Made by a program: the position numbers and the translations under genes. A stretch of DNA of 64,000 nt from Streptomyces formicae (GTDB taxonomy: Bacteria; Actinomycetota; Actinomycetes; Streptomycetales; Streptomycetaceae). The notes beneath the pieces were generated by a model that worked only from the letters and a program-made list of their open reading frames with translations, was not told where the DNA came from and did no database searches. The stretch lies in assembly GCF_002556545.1 (NCBI RefSeq), contig NZ_CP022685.1, forward strand, positions 5,186,001 through 5,250,000, in the 5' to 3' direction. Positions 31,550-38,945 of this stretch are shown here, piece by piece. Each line of letters begins with the position of its first letter. Position 1 is the first letter of the stretch.

Positions 31550-32191
31550 ATGTCGGCGATCCGGCTGCTGGTCCTCGGGGCCGTGCGTCAGCACGGCCGC
31601 GCCCACGGCTATCAGGTCCGCAACGACCTGGAGTACTGGGGCGCCCACGAGTGGTCCAACGCCAAGCCGGGCTCGATCTACCACGCCCTGAAGCAGCTGG
31701 CCAAGCAGGGCATGCTGCACGCGCACGAGATCGCCCCCTCCACGGCGGGCGGCCCGCCGCGCACGGAGTACGAGCTCACGGAGCGGGGCACGGAGGAGTA
31801 CCACTCCCTGCTCCGCGAGTCCCTGACCAAGTACGACCAGCGGCCCGACATCCTGACGGCGGGGCTCGGCCTCATGGTGGACCTGCCGCGCGACGAGGTC
31901 GTGGGCCTGCTCCAGGAGCGGGTGCGCAGCATGGAGGGGTGGCGCGCGTCCGTCACCGAGTACTACATCCCGGAGGAAGGTCCCGGGCAGCTCGGCCACA
32001 TCGGCGAGATCATGAACTACTGGCTGAACTCGGCCGACACCGGCGCCCAGTGGACCAAGGACCTGATCGGTCGCATCGAGGGCGGCGCGTACACCTTCGC
32101 GGGCGAGGGCGAGCCGTTCGTCGGGGTCCTCGCCGAGGGCGAGGAGAACCCCTTCGGGACGGGCGAACCGCACGCGGGGGACCGTGACTGA
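31550..32191 (+). CDS. PadR-family transcriptional regulator, 213 aa
   Basis: The N-terminal winged helix (1-90) has RLLVLGAVRQHGRAHGYQVR, then GSIYHALKQLAKQGMLHA and GPPRTEYELTERGTEEYHS, all PadR signatures. The C-terminal part (95-210) is a helical dimerisation and effector domain of the type-2 (PadR_C/vir) class. ATG at 31550 is used because upstream codons (VPNGRARY) lack similarity. It is followed by a DrrA-like exporter whose promoter carries two copies of the same palindrome as its own, so it probably represses both. Confidence 0.92.
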   Translation: MSAIRLLVLGAVRQHGRAHGYQVRNDLEYWGAHEWSNAKPGSIYHALKQLAKQGMLHAHEIAPSTAGGPPRTEYELTERGTEEYHSLLRESLTKYDQRPDILTAGLGLMVDLPRDEVVGLLQERVRSMEGWRASVTEYYIPEEGPGQLGHIGEIMNYWLNSADTGAQWTKDLIGRIEGGAYTFAGEGEPFVGVLAEGEENPFGTGEPHAGDRD

Positions 32192-32205
32192 GCGGCCGTA
32201 CCGCC

Positions 32206-32268
32206 GCTAATCAAGTTTGACGAATGGCTTCGGCTCGGTTACCTTCGCCCATCTAGTCAAGTTTGATT
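32206..32268 (+). promoter_or_regulatory. Promoter and paired PadR-type operators of the exporter
   Basis: The TCAA-GT-TTGA core occurs at 32211-32220 and 32257-32266. The two sites are inverted copies of an asymmetric CTAATCAA-N2-TTGAC sequence, 46 bp apart. Between them, TTGACG (32217-32222) and TTACCT (32239-32244) with a 16-base spacer form a promoter, so operator 1 covers the -35 and operator 2 lies just past the start of transcription. Confidence 0.72.
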
Positions 32269-32304
32269 AGGTGGCTAGGTGGACTCTGGGCCGAAGGGGG
32301 CTGG

Positions 32305-33255
32305 ATGACGGACGCGATCGTCGTCGAAGGAGTACGGAAGAGGTTCGGGGAGAAGGTCGCGCTCGACGGCCTCGACCTGGTGGCGCCGCGCGGCACGGTG
32401 CACGGCGTGCTCGGTCCGAACGGCGCGGGCAAGACCACCGCGGTGCGGGTGCTCACGACCCTGCTGCGGGCCGACGAGGGGCGTCTGGAGGTCGCGGGCC
32501 ACGACGTGCGGCGCAGCCCCGACGAGGTGCGCAGGCGCATCGGGCTGCTCGGTCAGCACGCGGCGGTGGACGAGGAGCTGAGCGGCAGGCAGAACCTCGA
32601 CATGTTCGGGCGGCTGCACCACCTGGGTGCCCGGCGCGCGGGCGTGCGGGCCGACGAGCTCCTGGAGCGGTTCGGGCTCGCGGACACCGGCCGCAAGGCG
32701 GTCAAGCGGTACAGCGGAGGCATGCGGCGCCGTCTCGACCTCGCCGCCTCGCTCGTCACCGATCCCGAGGTGCTGTTCCTCGACGAGCCCACCACGGGGC
32801 TCGACCCGCGCGGCCGCGCCGAGGTGTGGGACTCGGTGCGCTCACTGGTCGGCGGCGGCACGACCGTGCTCCTGACCACGCAGTACCTGGAGGAGGCGGA
32901 CCAGCTGGCCGACCGGATCTCGGTGGTCGACGGCGGCCGCGTCATCGCGCACGGCACGGCCGACGACCTGAAGGCGGACCTCGGCGGCGACCGCATCGAC
33001 GTGGTGGTGCGGGACGCGGGCCAACTGGCGCGCGTCGCCGACCTGCTGCCGGGACGGGCGACGGTGGACGCCGACCGCAGGATGGCCTCCGCGCCGGTCG
33101 AGGACCGCATGGAGGCCCTCACCGGCGTCGTACGGGCGCTCCAGGACGCGGGCGTCGACGCGGAGGACGTGGCCGTGCGCAGGCCCACCCTCGACGAGGT
33201 GTTCCTGAGCCTGACGGGGCGCACGGACGGCGAACGCACGAAGGAGGGCGTGTGA
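32305..33255 (+). CDS. DrrA-type ABC exporter ATP-binding protein, 316 aa
   Basis: Walker [10 protein letters not shown] (about 35-43), the Q-loop [19 protein letters not shown], signature [15 protein letters not shown], Walker [14 protein letters not shown] and switch region [15 protein letters not shown] fit DrrA-family daunorubicin-resistance ATPases. The extra C-terminal domain (about 230-310) with [14 protein letters not shown] is diagnostic of the family. ATG at 32305. The stop overlaps the permease start (GTGA). Substrate is probably a hydrophobic drug or lipid; controlled by the upstream PadR-like protein. Confidence 0.94.
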   Translation: MTDAIVVEGVRKRFGEKVALDGLDLVAPRGTVHGVLGPNGAGKTTAVRVLTTLLRADEGRLEVAGHDVRRSPDEVRRRIGLLGQHAAVDEELSGRQNLDMFGRLHHLGARRAGVRADELLERFGLADTGRKAVKRYSGGMRRRLDLAASLVTDPEVLFLDEPTTGLDPRGRAEVWDSVRSLVGGGTTVLLTTQYLEEADQLADRISVVDGGRVIAHGTADDLKADLGGDRIDVVVRDAGQLARVADLLPGRATVDADRRMASAPVEDRMEALTGVVRALQDAGVDAEDVAVRRPTLDEVFLSLTGRTDGERTKEGV

Positions 33256-34052
33256 GTACGGCGAGTACGTCGATGAGCTGGGCCGTGACGGACTCCTGGA
33301 CCATGACGCGGCGCGAACTGGCGCACTGGGCGCGGCAGCCGGTGCAGGTCCTGGTGGGCCTGGTCTTCCCGGTGATGCTGCTGCTGATGTTCACGTACCT
33401 CGTCGGCGGCGGCAAGGGCATCGCGGGGGAGTACGCGGAGTTCCTGGTGCCCGGCATGTTCGCGCTGACGATGGTCTTCGGGCTCGACGCGACGATGGTC
33501 GCGGTCACCCAGGACCTCAACAAGGGCGTGATCGACCGGTTCCGCTCCCTGCCGATGGCCAACGGTGCGGTCCTGGTGGGCCGTTCGATCGCGGACATGC
33601 TGCAGTCGTTCGTGTCGCTGCTGGTCATGATGGGCGTGGGGCTCGCGATCGGCTGGCGCTGGCACGGCTCGTTCGGTTCGGTCGTCGCGGCCGTCGCGCT
33701 GCTGCTGATGCTGCGGTTCGCGATGCTGTGGCTCGGCATCCACCTGGCGATGATCGCGGGCAGGCCGGAGCTGGTGGCGGCCGTGCAGATCCTGGTCTGG
33801 CCGGTCGGCTTCCTCTCCAACGCCTTCACCGTCCCGCAGAACATGCCCGGGTGGCTGGGCACGGCCGTCGAGTGGAACCCCCTGTCGGCGACGGCCACGG
33901 CGGTCCGCGACCTCTTCGGCAACGACCCGGGCGTGGTGGGCACCTCCTGGGCGGCGGAACACGCGGGGCTCCTCGCGGTGCTGTGGCCCGTGGCGCTCGT
34001 GGGGGTATTCCTGCCGTTGGCGGTGCGGAGGTTCACGGCGCTGAGCAAGTAG
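33252..34052 (+). CDS. DrrB-type ABC-2 permease, 266 aa
   Basis: Six hydrophobic segments are seen, including [36 protein letters not shown] and [20 protein letters not shown]. The ABC-2 signature region ends with [19 protein letters not shown] and [16 protein letters not shown], as in DrrB. GTG at 33252 overlaps the ATPase stop by four bases. It is the last gene of the exporter unit; tipA with its own promoter follows after 104 bases. Confidence 0.93.
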   Translation: MSTASTSMSWAVTDSWTMTRRELAHWARQPVQVLVGLVFPVMLLLMFTYLVGGGKGIAGEYAEFLVPGMFALTMVFGLDATMVAVTQDLNKGVIDRFRSLPMANGAVLVGRSIADMLQSFVSLLVMMGVGLAIGWRWHGSFGSVVAAVALLLMLRFAMLWLGIHLAMIAGRPELVAAVQILVWPVGFLSNAFTVPQNMPGWLGTAVEWNPLSATATAVRDLFGNDPGVVGTSWAAEHAGLLAVLWPVALVGVFLPLAVRRFTALSK

Positions 34053-34088
34053 GCGAGCACGCGGGCGGCGGCCTCCGGACGCGCGCGG

Positions 34089-34119
34089 ACTTGCACCTCA
34101 CGTGACGTGAGGACGCAGG
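34089..34119 (+). promoter_or_regulatory. tipA promoter with MerR-type palindrome
   Basis: A perfect palindrome CCTCACGT-G-ACGTGAGG (34094-34110) fills the spacer between TTGCAC (34089-34094) and CAGGCT (34114-34119). The 19-base spacing is the long spacer typical of MerR-activated promoters, which the regulator untwists on ligand binding. The layout matches the thiostrepton-inducible tipA promoter as I remember it from S. lividans. Confidence 0.85.
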
Positions 34120-34156
34120 CTGAGGCGCGTACGGAGCAAGAGAGAGGGCGGAAGCC

Positions 34157-34933
34157 ATGAGCTACTCCGTGGGACAGGTCGCGGGCTTCGCCGGAGTGAC
34201 GGTGCGCACGCTGCACCACTACGACGAGATCGGCCTGCTCGCCCCCGGCGAGCGCAGCCACGCGGGACACCGGCGCTACAGCGACGACGACCTGAACCGG
34301 CTGCAACAGATCCTGTTCTACCGGGAGCTCGGCTTCCCCCTCGACGAGGTGGCGGCCCTCCTGGACGACCCGGACACGGACCCGCGGGACCACCTGCGCC
34401 GCCAGCACGAGCTGCTGACCGCGCGGATCCACAAGCTCCAGGAGATGGCCGCCGCCGTCGAGACCGCCATGGAGGCGAAGAAGATGGGCATCAACCTCAC
34501 GCCCGAGGAGAAGTTCGAGGTCTTCGGGGACCACGACCCCGAGCGGTACGCGGAGGAGGTCGAGCAGCGCTGGGGCGACACGGACGCCTACAAGGAGTCG
34601 CAGCGCAAGGCCGCCTCGTACACGAAGGAGGACTGGAAGCGGATCAACGACGAGATGAACGCGGTCCACGACCGCGTCGGCGCGCTGCTCGCCCGGGGCG
34701 TCCCCGCCGACTCCGAGGAGGCGATGGACGCGGCGGAGGCGCACCGGGAGTGCATCACGGCGAACAACTACCAGTGCTCGCACGAGCTGCACACCTGCCT
34801 CGGTGAGATGTACGTCGCGGACGAGCGCTTCACCGCGTACTACGAGGCGATCAGGCCGGGGCTCGCGGTGTACATGCGGGACGCGATCCTCGCCAACGCG
34901 GCCCGGAACGGGTGGGTTCCCTCCGACTCGTGA
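34157..34933 (+). CDS. tipA: Thiopeptide-sensing MerR-family regulator TipA, 258 aa
   Basis: MSYSVGQVAGFAGVTVRTLH and the RSHAGHRRYSDDDLNRLQQI block are nearly those of S. lividans TipAL. The N-terminal MerR winged helix and coiled coil (1-109) lead into the TipAS domain, which starts at Met110 (MGINLTPEEKFEVFGD) and has internal translation start potential (ATG at 34484). Both cysteines of the antibiotic-binding domain are kept, C207 and C214 (HTCLGEMY), the latter being the residue that thiostrepton alkylates. The gene is thus fully functional by sequence. It controls its own promoter. Confidence 0.97.
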   Translation: MSYSVGQVAGFAGVTVRTLHHYDEIGLLAPGERSHAGHRRYSDDDLNRLQQILFYRELGFPLDEVAALLDDPDTDPRDHLRRQHELLTARIHKLQEMAAAVETAMEAKKMGINLTPEEKFEVFGDHDPERYAEEVEQRWGDTDAYKESQRKAASYTKEDWKRINDEMNAVHDRVGALLARGVPADSEEAMDAAEAHRECITANNYQCSHELHTCLGEMYVADERFTAYYEAIRPGLAVYMRDAILANAARNGWVPSDS

Positions 34934-34992
34934 CGGGCCGGGGCGCGACGGGACCCGGGTCGTGACGGGACCCGGGTCGTGACAGGGCGGGG
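34928..34992 (+). repeat. About 17-bp imperfect tandem repeat spanning the tipA stop codon
   Basis: Four units beginning near 34928, 34945, 34960 and 34977 follow TCGTGACGGGACCCGGG with changes. The tipA stop TGA (34931-34933) lies in the first; the third and fourth repeat the TGA triplet. Confidence 0.7.
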
Positions 34993-35064
34993 CGTCTGAC
35001 CGACACTGCGGGTACGCACCGGCCCGCACGCCCTCGTAGACCCTCGCGCACCCAGGAGGCCCCC

Positions 35065-35211
35065 GTGTCAGGACTGTTCTCCCGCGTCAGGCGGTTCCTC
35101 CGCAGCCCCCAGGGGCAGCGCGCCATCCACGAGGCCCGGCGCGCGTCCCGCGACCCCAGGCGCCGCGCTCAGGCCAGGCGGCTCCTGGGGAGGCTGCGGG
35201 GCAGGCGGTAG
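35065..35211 (+). CDS. Small very basic protein, 48 aa
   Basis: GTG at 35065 follows a textbook AGGAGG (35054-35059) by five bases. The frame encodes MSGLFSRVRRFLRSPQGQRA and a C-terminal Arg-rich tail ending RLLGRLRGRR, with about 17 Arg and no Cys or hydrophobic helix. Similar short Arg-rich proteins occur across Streptomyces but have no assigned role; binding to nucleic acid or to membrane phospholipid is possible. It stands alone, convergent with the YbjQ-like gene. Confidence 0.65.
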   Translation: MSGLFSRVRRFLRSPQGQRAIHEARRASRDPRRRAQARRLLGRLRGRR

Positions 35212-35233
35212 CGGCGCGCGGCAGCCGCTCCCG

Positions 35234-35605
35234 CTACTGCTGCTGCTGCTCGATCACGACGGCCGTTCCGTACGCGCAGACCTCCGCGGCCCCGTCCAGC
35301 GCCTCCGTGACGTCGAAGCGGAACATCAGGACGGCGTTGGCGCCACGCGCGCGTGCCTGCTCGATGAGGCGCTCCATGGCCTGGTTGCGGGTCTCCACGA
35401 GCGTCTTGGTGAGCCCCTTCAGCTCGCCGCCGATCATGGACTTCAGACCCGCGCCGATCTGGCTGCCGAGGTGCCTGGAGCGCACCGTGAGGCCGAAGAC
35501 CTCACCGATCACGCGGGTCACCCGGTACCCCGGCACGTCGTTCGTGGTCACGACCAGTACGTCGGACTGGGGATTGAGGCCCCCACCGAAATCTTCGATA
35601 CCCAT
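35234..35605 (-). CDS. YbjQ/UPF0145 heavy-metal-binding-domain protein, 123 aa
   Basis: The conserved core is plain: VLVVTTNDVPGYRVTRVIGE, then GEVFGLTVRSRHLGSQIGAG, RNQAMERLIEQARARGANAV and a closing YGTAVVIE. The family forms a pentameric fold and has no proven role despite its heavy-metal name. ATG at 35605 (MGIEDFGGG) is chosen since in-frame codons before it are non-conserved. It is divergent from the DedA gene at 35745. A run of four Gln ends the protein. Confidence 0.88.
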   Translation of the reverse strand: MGIEDFGGGLNPQSDVLVVTTNDVPGYRVTRVIGEVFGLTVRSRHLGSQIGAGLKSMIGGELKGLTKTLVETRNQAMERLIEQARARGANAVLMFRFDVTEALDGAAEVCAYGTAVVIEQQQQ

Positions 35606-35744
35606 GGCACACAGCTTTGTCCCAGATGTCGCACAGTGCACCCTGGGAGGGACGGTGGAACCTGGCCGGGCCACCTCGCGTTGATAGCTTTGGGCGGCTG
35701 CACCCGCCGCCGCACCGCCCCCTCACCCCCAGGAGCCCGGAACC

Positions 35745-36440
35745 GTGACGACGCTTGCGCTCGGACCAAGCTGGCTGGATCCGGATTACCTGCTGAACCA
35801 GTTCGGTCTCTGGGGCCTGCTCCTCATCGTCTTCGCCGAGTCGGGCCTGCTGATCGGCTTCTTCCTGCCCGGTGACTCGCTGCTGTTCACCACGGGCCTG
35901 CTGATCACCACGAACAAGCTGGACACCCCGCTGTGGCTGGCCTGCCTGCTGATCTGCCTCGCCGCGATCCTCGGCGACCAGGCGGGCTACCTCTTCGGCA
36001 AGAAGGTCGGCCCCTCGCTCTTCAACCGCCCGGACTCCAAGCTCTTCAAGCAGGAGAACGTGGTCAAGGCGCACGACTTCTTCGAGAAGTACGGCCCGAA
36101 GTCCCTGGTCCTGGCCCGCTTCGTGCCGATCGTGCGCACCTTCACGCCGATCATCGCGGGCGTCTCCGGGATGCGGTACCGCTCGTTCATCACGTTCAAC
36201 ATCATCGGCGGCGTCATGTGGGGCGCGGGCGTGACGCTGCTCGGCGCCTGGCTGGGCAACATCGAGTTCGTCCACAAGAACATCGAGGCGATCCTCATCC
36301 TGATCGTCCTCGTCTCGGTGGTGCCGATCGCCATCGAGTTCCTGCGGGCGCGCAGCAAGTCCAAGAAGGCGGCGGCGACGGCCGAGGGCGGCCCCCAGAC
36401 CACGCCCCCGACCCAGCGCGGCAGGCACGCGAAGCGGTAG
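35745..36440 (+). CDS. DedA-family membrane protein, 231 aa
   Basis: Signature segments of the DedA/SNARE-assoc family are present: GLLLIVFAESGLLIGFFLPG then DSLLFTTG, the re-entrant GDQAGYLFGKKVGPSLF and ARFVPIVRTFTPIIAGVSGM with the essential Arg residues. Four to five membrane helices follow, and the C-terminus is a Lys/Ala/Thr-rich tail. DedA proteins scramble or flip undecaprenyl phosphate and phospholipids. GTG at 35745 follows AGGAG by ten bases. Confidence 0.94.
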   Translation: MTTLALGPSWLDPDYLLNQFGLWGLLLIVFAESGLLIGFFLPGDSLLFTTGLLITTNKLDTPLWLACLLICLAAILGDQAGYLFGKKVGPSLFNRPDSKLFKQENVVKAHDFFEKYGPKSLVLARFVPIVRTFTPIIAGVSGMRYRSFITFNIIGGVMWGAGVTLLGAWLGNIEFVHKNIEAILILIVLVSVVPIAIEFLRARSKSKKAAATAEGGPQTTPPTQRGRHAKR

Positions 36441-36458
36441 TTGGAGGCCGGGGGCGGG

Positions 36459-36532
36459 AAATCCAGCCCGTCCGGGAGGAAATCCAGCCCGTCCGGCGTT
36501 TGAGGACCGGGGGCCCGGGGGCAGCGCCCCCG
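36459..36532. terminator. Repeated 17-mer and hairpin between two convergent genes
   Basis: AAATCCAGCCCGTCCGG occurs at 36459-36475 and 36481-36497, and is a familiar intergenic Streptomyces sequence. It is followed by GGGGGC-AGC-GCCCCC (36518-36532), a compact GC hairpin serving as a bidirectional terminator for dedA and the exporter gene. Confidence 0.7.
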
Positions 36533-36550
36533 AAACCCCGGCCCACAGGG

Positions 36551-38224
36551 TCAGAACCCCCTGGTCCGCTTAGCCGCACGCCGATTCGCCGCAGAAGCGG
36601 CACCCGGCACCTTCAGGATCAGCCGCGACACCTCACTCCCCAAGTTCACGCCGATCGCGATGGCGAGCGCCGTCGCGACGGCCTTGGTGAGCGAGTTGAT
36701 GCCCGTGTTCAGGTCGTTCTGCGCCAGGGCGAGCAGCCCGAAGTACGTCGCGCTACCTGGCAGCAGCGGCCCGATCGCGGCCGTCACGTACGGCAGTGAC
36801 GACGCGAACCGATAGCGCGAGAAGAGCTGCCCGAAGAGACCCACGAGCCCGGCCGCGATGGCCGTCGCCGCGACCGGCGAGAGCTTCAGCGGGGTCTGCG
36901 CGAGCGCACCGAACATCACCCAGGCGATGCCGCCGTTGAGGGTCACGATCGCCACGGTGTGACGTTCCTGCTGGAGCAGGATCGCGAAGGCGAGGCTCAG
37001 CGCCATCGACGCCAGGATCTGGATGACGGGGCGCGACGAGGTCACACCGAACTTCGTCTCCGGAGTCAGGTTCGTCGCGTCCAGCATCACGCCGAGCGAG
37101 AGCACGAGCAGGACGCCGCAGACGATGCCCACGATGAGGTACATGACCTCCAGGAGGCGCGCGGCCGCGGTGATGTAGTAGCCGGTCAGACCGTCCTGCA
37201 CACCGGCCACCAGGGCCCGCCCCGGGATCAGCGCGAAGAGCCCACCGGTGATGACCGCGGAGGCCATCGACGCCTCCGTGTGCGTGAAGCTGAGCGCCAC
37301 GCCCATCAGGGCGGGCGGCATCGCCGCGCCCACGAACTGGTAGAACTCCGGCAGCCCGCGCCCCGCGCACAGCCAGGCGAGCCGGTCGCCGAGCATCGCG
37401 CCGACGGCGGCCACCAGGAAGACGAGCGCGCCACCGCCCACGAGTACGGACGCGGAGCCCGCGAGCAGCCCGCTGGCCGCCGTCAGGGCCCAGCCGGGGT
37501 AGGGGTGGCGGTTACGCCGGATGCCCGCCAGGCGGCGGTACGCCTCCTCCAGGGAGACGTCGATGTCCGGGTCGCTGATGTCGTCCACCAGGTGGAAGAC
37601 GGCCGCGAGCCGCGTGTAGTCGGTGCCGCGCCTGCGCACCGTCCTGGAGGCCGTGACGGGGTCGTCGACGAGCGAGGGCTGGTGCGAGATCGACAGGAGC
37701 GTGAACGTCACGTTCGGCTCGCAGCGGTCGAGGCCGTAGGACCGGCAGACGGCGAACATGGCCGCCTCGACGTCCTCGGCGCCCTCACCGCCCGCGAGCA
37801 GCAGCTCCCCGATGCGCAGCGTCAGGTCGAGCACGCGGGGCACGGCGGGCCCGGTCTCGTCCTCCTGCTTCTGCGCGGCCTCCGGAGCGGGCCGCTCGGC
37901 GACCGGCATCCGCAGCATCGTGCGCATCTGGTCCTGCCAGGGCACCTCCTTGGTGAGCTTCACCAGGGGGATGCCCTGCGCGGGCGTGAAGGCCTGCGGA
38001 GCGTTGCGGGAGCTGTAGGTGTGCGGCGTGGTGAACGCCGACTTCTCGGTCTCCTGCGTCGTCGACGACGGGGTGGCGAGGCCCGTGGGGATCGCGAACT
38101 CCGACGTGGTCTGCGACTCGTCCTCGAGCGTCGGTGCCTGCGGCATCACCCCGCTGGGTTGCACGAAGGCACTGCGGGCCTCGTCCGACTGCGGTTTGCG
38201 GTCCTCGGCCTCCTGCTCGGACAC
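36551..38224 (-). CDS. Threonine/serine exporter (ThrE/DUF1212) family protein, 557 aa
   Basis: A long hydrophilic N-terminus (1-130, Pro/Thr/Gln-rich and probably disordered) is followed by the DUF1212 domain (about 135-380) with LTLRIGELLLAGGEGAEDVE, the family's amidase-like start, and by several hydrophobic helices, then the ThrE_2 domain (about 400-530). About ten membrane segments are present. Members such as ThrE of Corynebacterium export threonine and serine. GTG at 38224 is preferred over an ATG at 38305 because it follows GAGGCGAGGA. It is transcribed after ppa but a terminator lies between. Confidence 0.88.
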   Translation of the reverse strand: MSEQEAEDRKPQSDEARSAFVQPSGVMPQAPTLEDESQTTSEFAIPTGLATPSSTTQETEKSAFTTPHTYSSRNAPQAFTPAQGIPLVKLTKEVPWQDQMRTMLRMPVAERPAPEAAQKQEDETGPAVPRVLDLTLRIGELLLAGGEGAEDVEAAMFAVCRSYGLDRCEPNVTFTLLSISHQPSLVDDPVTASRTVRRRGTDYTRLAAVFHLVDDISDPDIDVSLEEAYRRLAGIRRNRHPYPGWALTAASGLLAGSASVLVGGGALVFLVAAVGAMLGDRLAWLCAGRGLPEFYQFVGAAMPPALMGVALSFTHTEASMASAVITGGLFALIPGRALVAGVQDGLTGYYITAAARLLEVMYLIVGIVCGVLLVLSLGVMLDATNLTPETKFGVTSSRPVIQILASMALSLAFAILLQQERHTVAIVTLNGGIAWVMFGALAQTPLKLSPVAATAIAAGLVGLFGQLFSRYRFASSLPYVTAAIGPLLPGSATYFGLLALAQNDLNTGINSLTKAVATALAIAIGVNLGSEVSRLILKVPGAASAANRRAAKRTRGF

Positions 38225-38260
38225 TCCTCGCCTCACTCCTCGTCCGACACGTGCGCACCC

Positions 38261-38308
38261 TCCGTACGCCAGTATGAGCACAGATCCGTACGTCAGTATG
38301 AGCACAGA
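38261..38308. repeat. 24-bp tandem repeat upstream of the ThrE-like gene
   Basis: Copies 38261-38284 and 38285-38308 differ at one base (TCCGTACGYCAGTATGAGCA then CAGA). They start 36 bases upstream of the GTG and could be a doubled operator; on the plus strand each includes CAGTATGAG. Confidence 0.75.
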
Positions 38309-38315
38309 TACGCGA

Positions 38316-38354
38316 ACGGGCCGCGCGATCCGGACGTCGGATCACGCGGCCCGT
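38316..38354 (-). terminator. Terminator of ppa
   Basis: ACGGGCCGCG (38316-38325) pairs with CGCGGCCCGT (38345-38354), then after one mismatch GATCCG (38327-38332) pairs with CGGATC (38338-38343). A five-base loop closes the 16-bp stem. It lies 14 bases after the ppa stop on the minus strand. Confidence 0.85.
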
Positions 38355-38368
38355 ACGAGGCCGGTGGC

Positions 38369-38860
38369 TCAGTGGCCGCCCTGCGCCTCGGCGCGCTTGT
38401 ACGACTTCTCGATCTCGGCCTCGGCGTCCGCACGGCCGACCCAGTCGGCGCCCTCGACGGACTTGCCGGGCTCCAGGTCCTTGTAGACCTCGAAGAAGTG
38501 CTGGATCTCCAGGCGGTCGAACTCGGAGACGTGGTGGATGTCGCGCAGGTGCTCCACGCGGGGGTCGGAGGCCGGGACGCAGAGCAGCTTGTCGTCGCCG
38601 CCCGCCTCGTCGGTCATCCGGAACATGCCGATCGCGCGGCACTTGATGAGGCAGCCCGGGAAGGTCGGCTCGTCCAGGATGACGAGGGCGTCCAGCGGGT
38701 CACCGTCCTCGCCGAGGGTGTTCTCGACGAATCCGTAGTCCGCGGGGTAGCTGGTCGACGTGAAGAGGCGACGGTCCAGACGGATCCGGCCGGTCTCGTG
38801 GTCCACCTCGTACTTGTTCCGCGAACCCTTCGGAATCTCGATGGTGACGTCGAACTCCAC
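38369..38860 (-). CDS. ppa: Inorganic pyrophosphatase, 163 aa
   Basis: Family I soluble pyrophosphatase hydrolysing PPi to two phosphates. The active-site blocks are intact: [37 protein letters not shown] (acidic metal ligands) and [19 protein letters not shown] at 38860 follows GGAG by six bases and gives 163 aa, the size I recall for the S. coelicolor enzyme; ATG codons at 38875 and 38884 would add a non-conserved MLIMEEPP. It is divergent from dacB. Confidence 0.96.
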   Translation of the reverse strand: MEFDVTIEIPKGSRNKYEVDHETGRIRLDRRLFTSTSYPADYGFVENTLGEDGDPLDALVILDEPTFPGCLIKCRAIGMFRMTDEAGGDDKLLCVPASDPRVEHLRDIHHVSEFDRLEIQHFFEVYKDLEPGKSVEGADWVGRADAEAEIEKSYKRAEAQGGH

Positions 38861-38945
38861 GGGTGGCTCCTCCATGATCAGCACATACTTCGGGTGATTA
38901 AGTGTCCCTCACGCAGATGTGTGATCGCGAAAGGGGCTGGACGTC

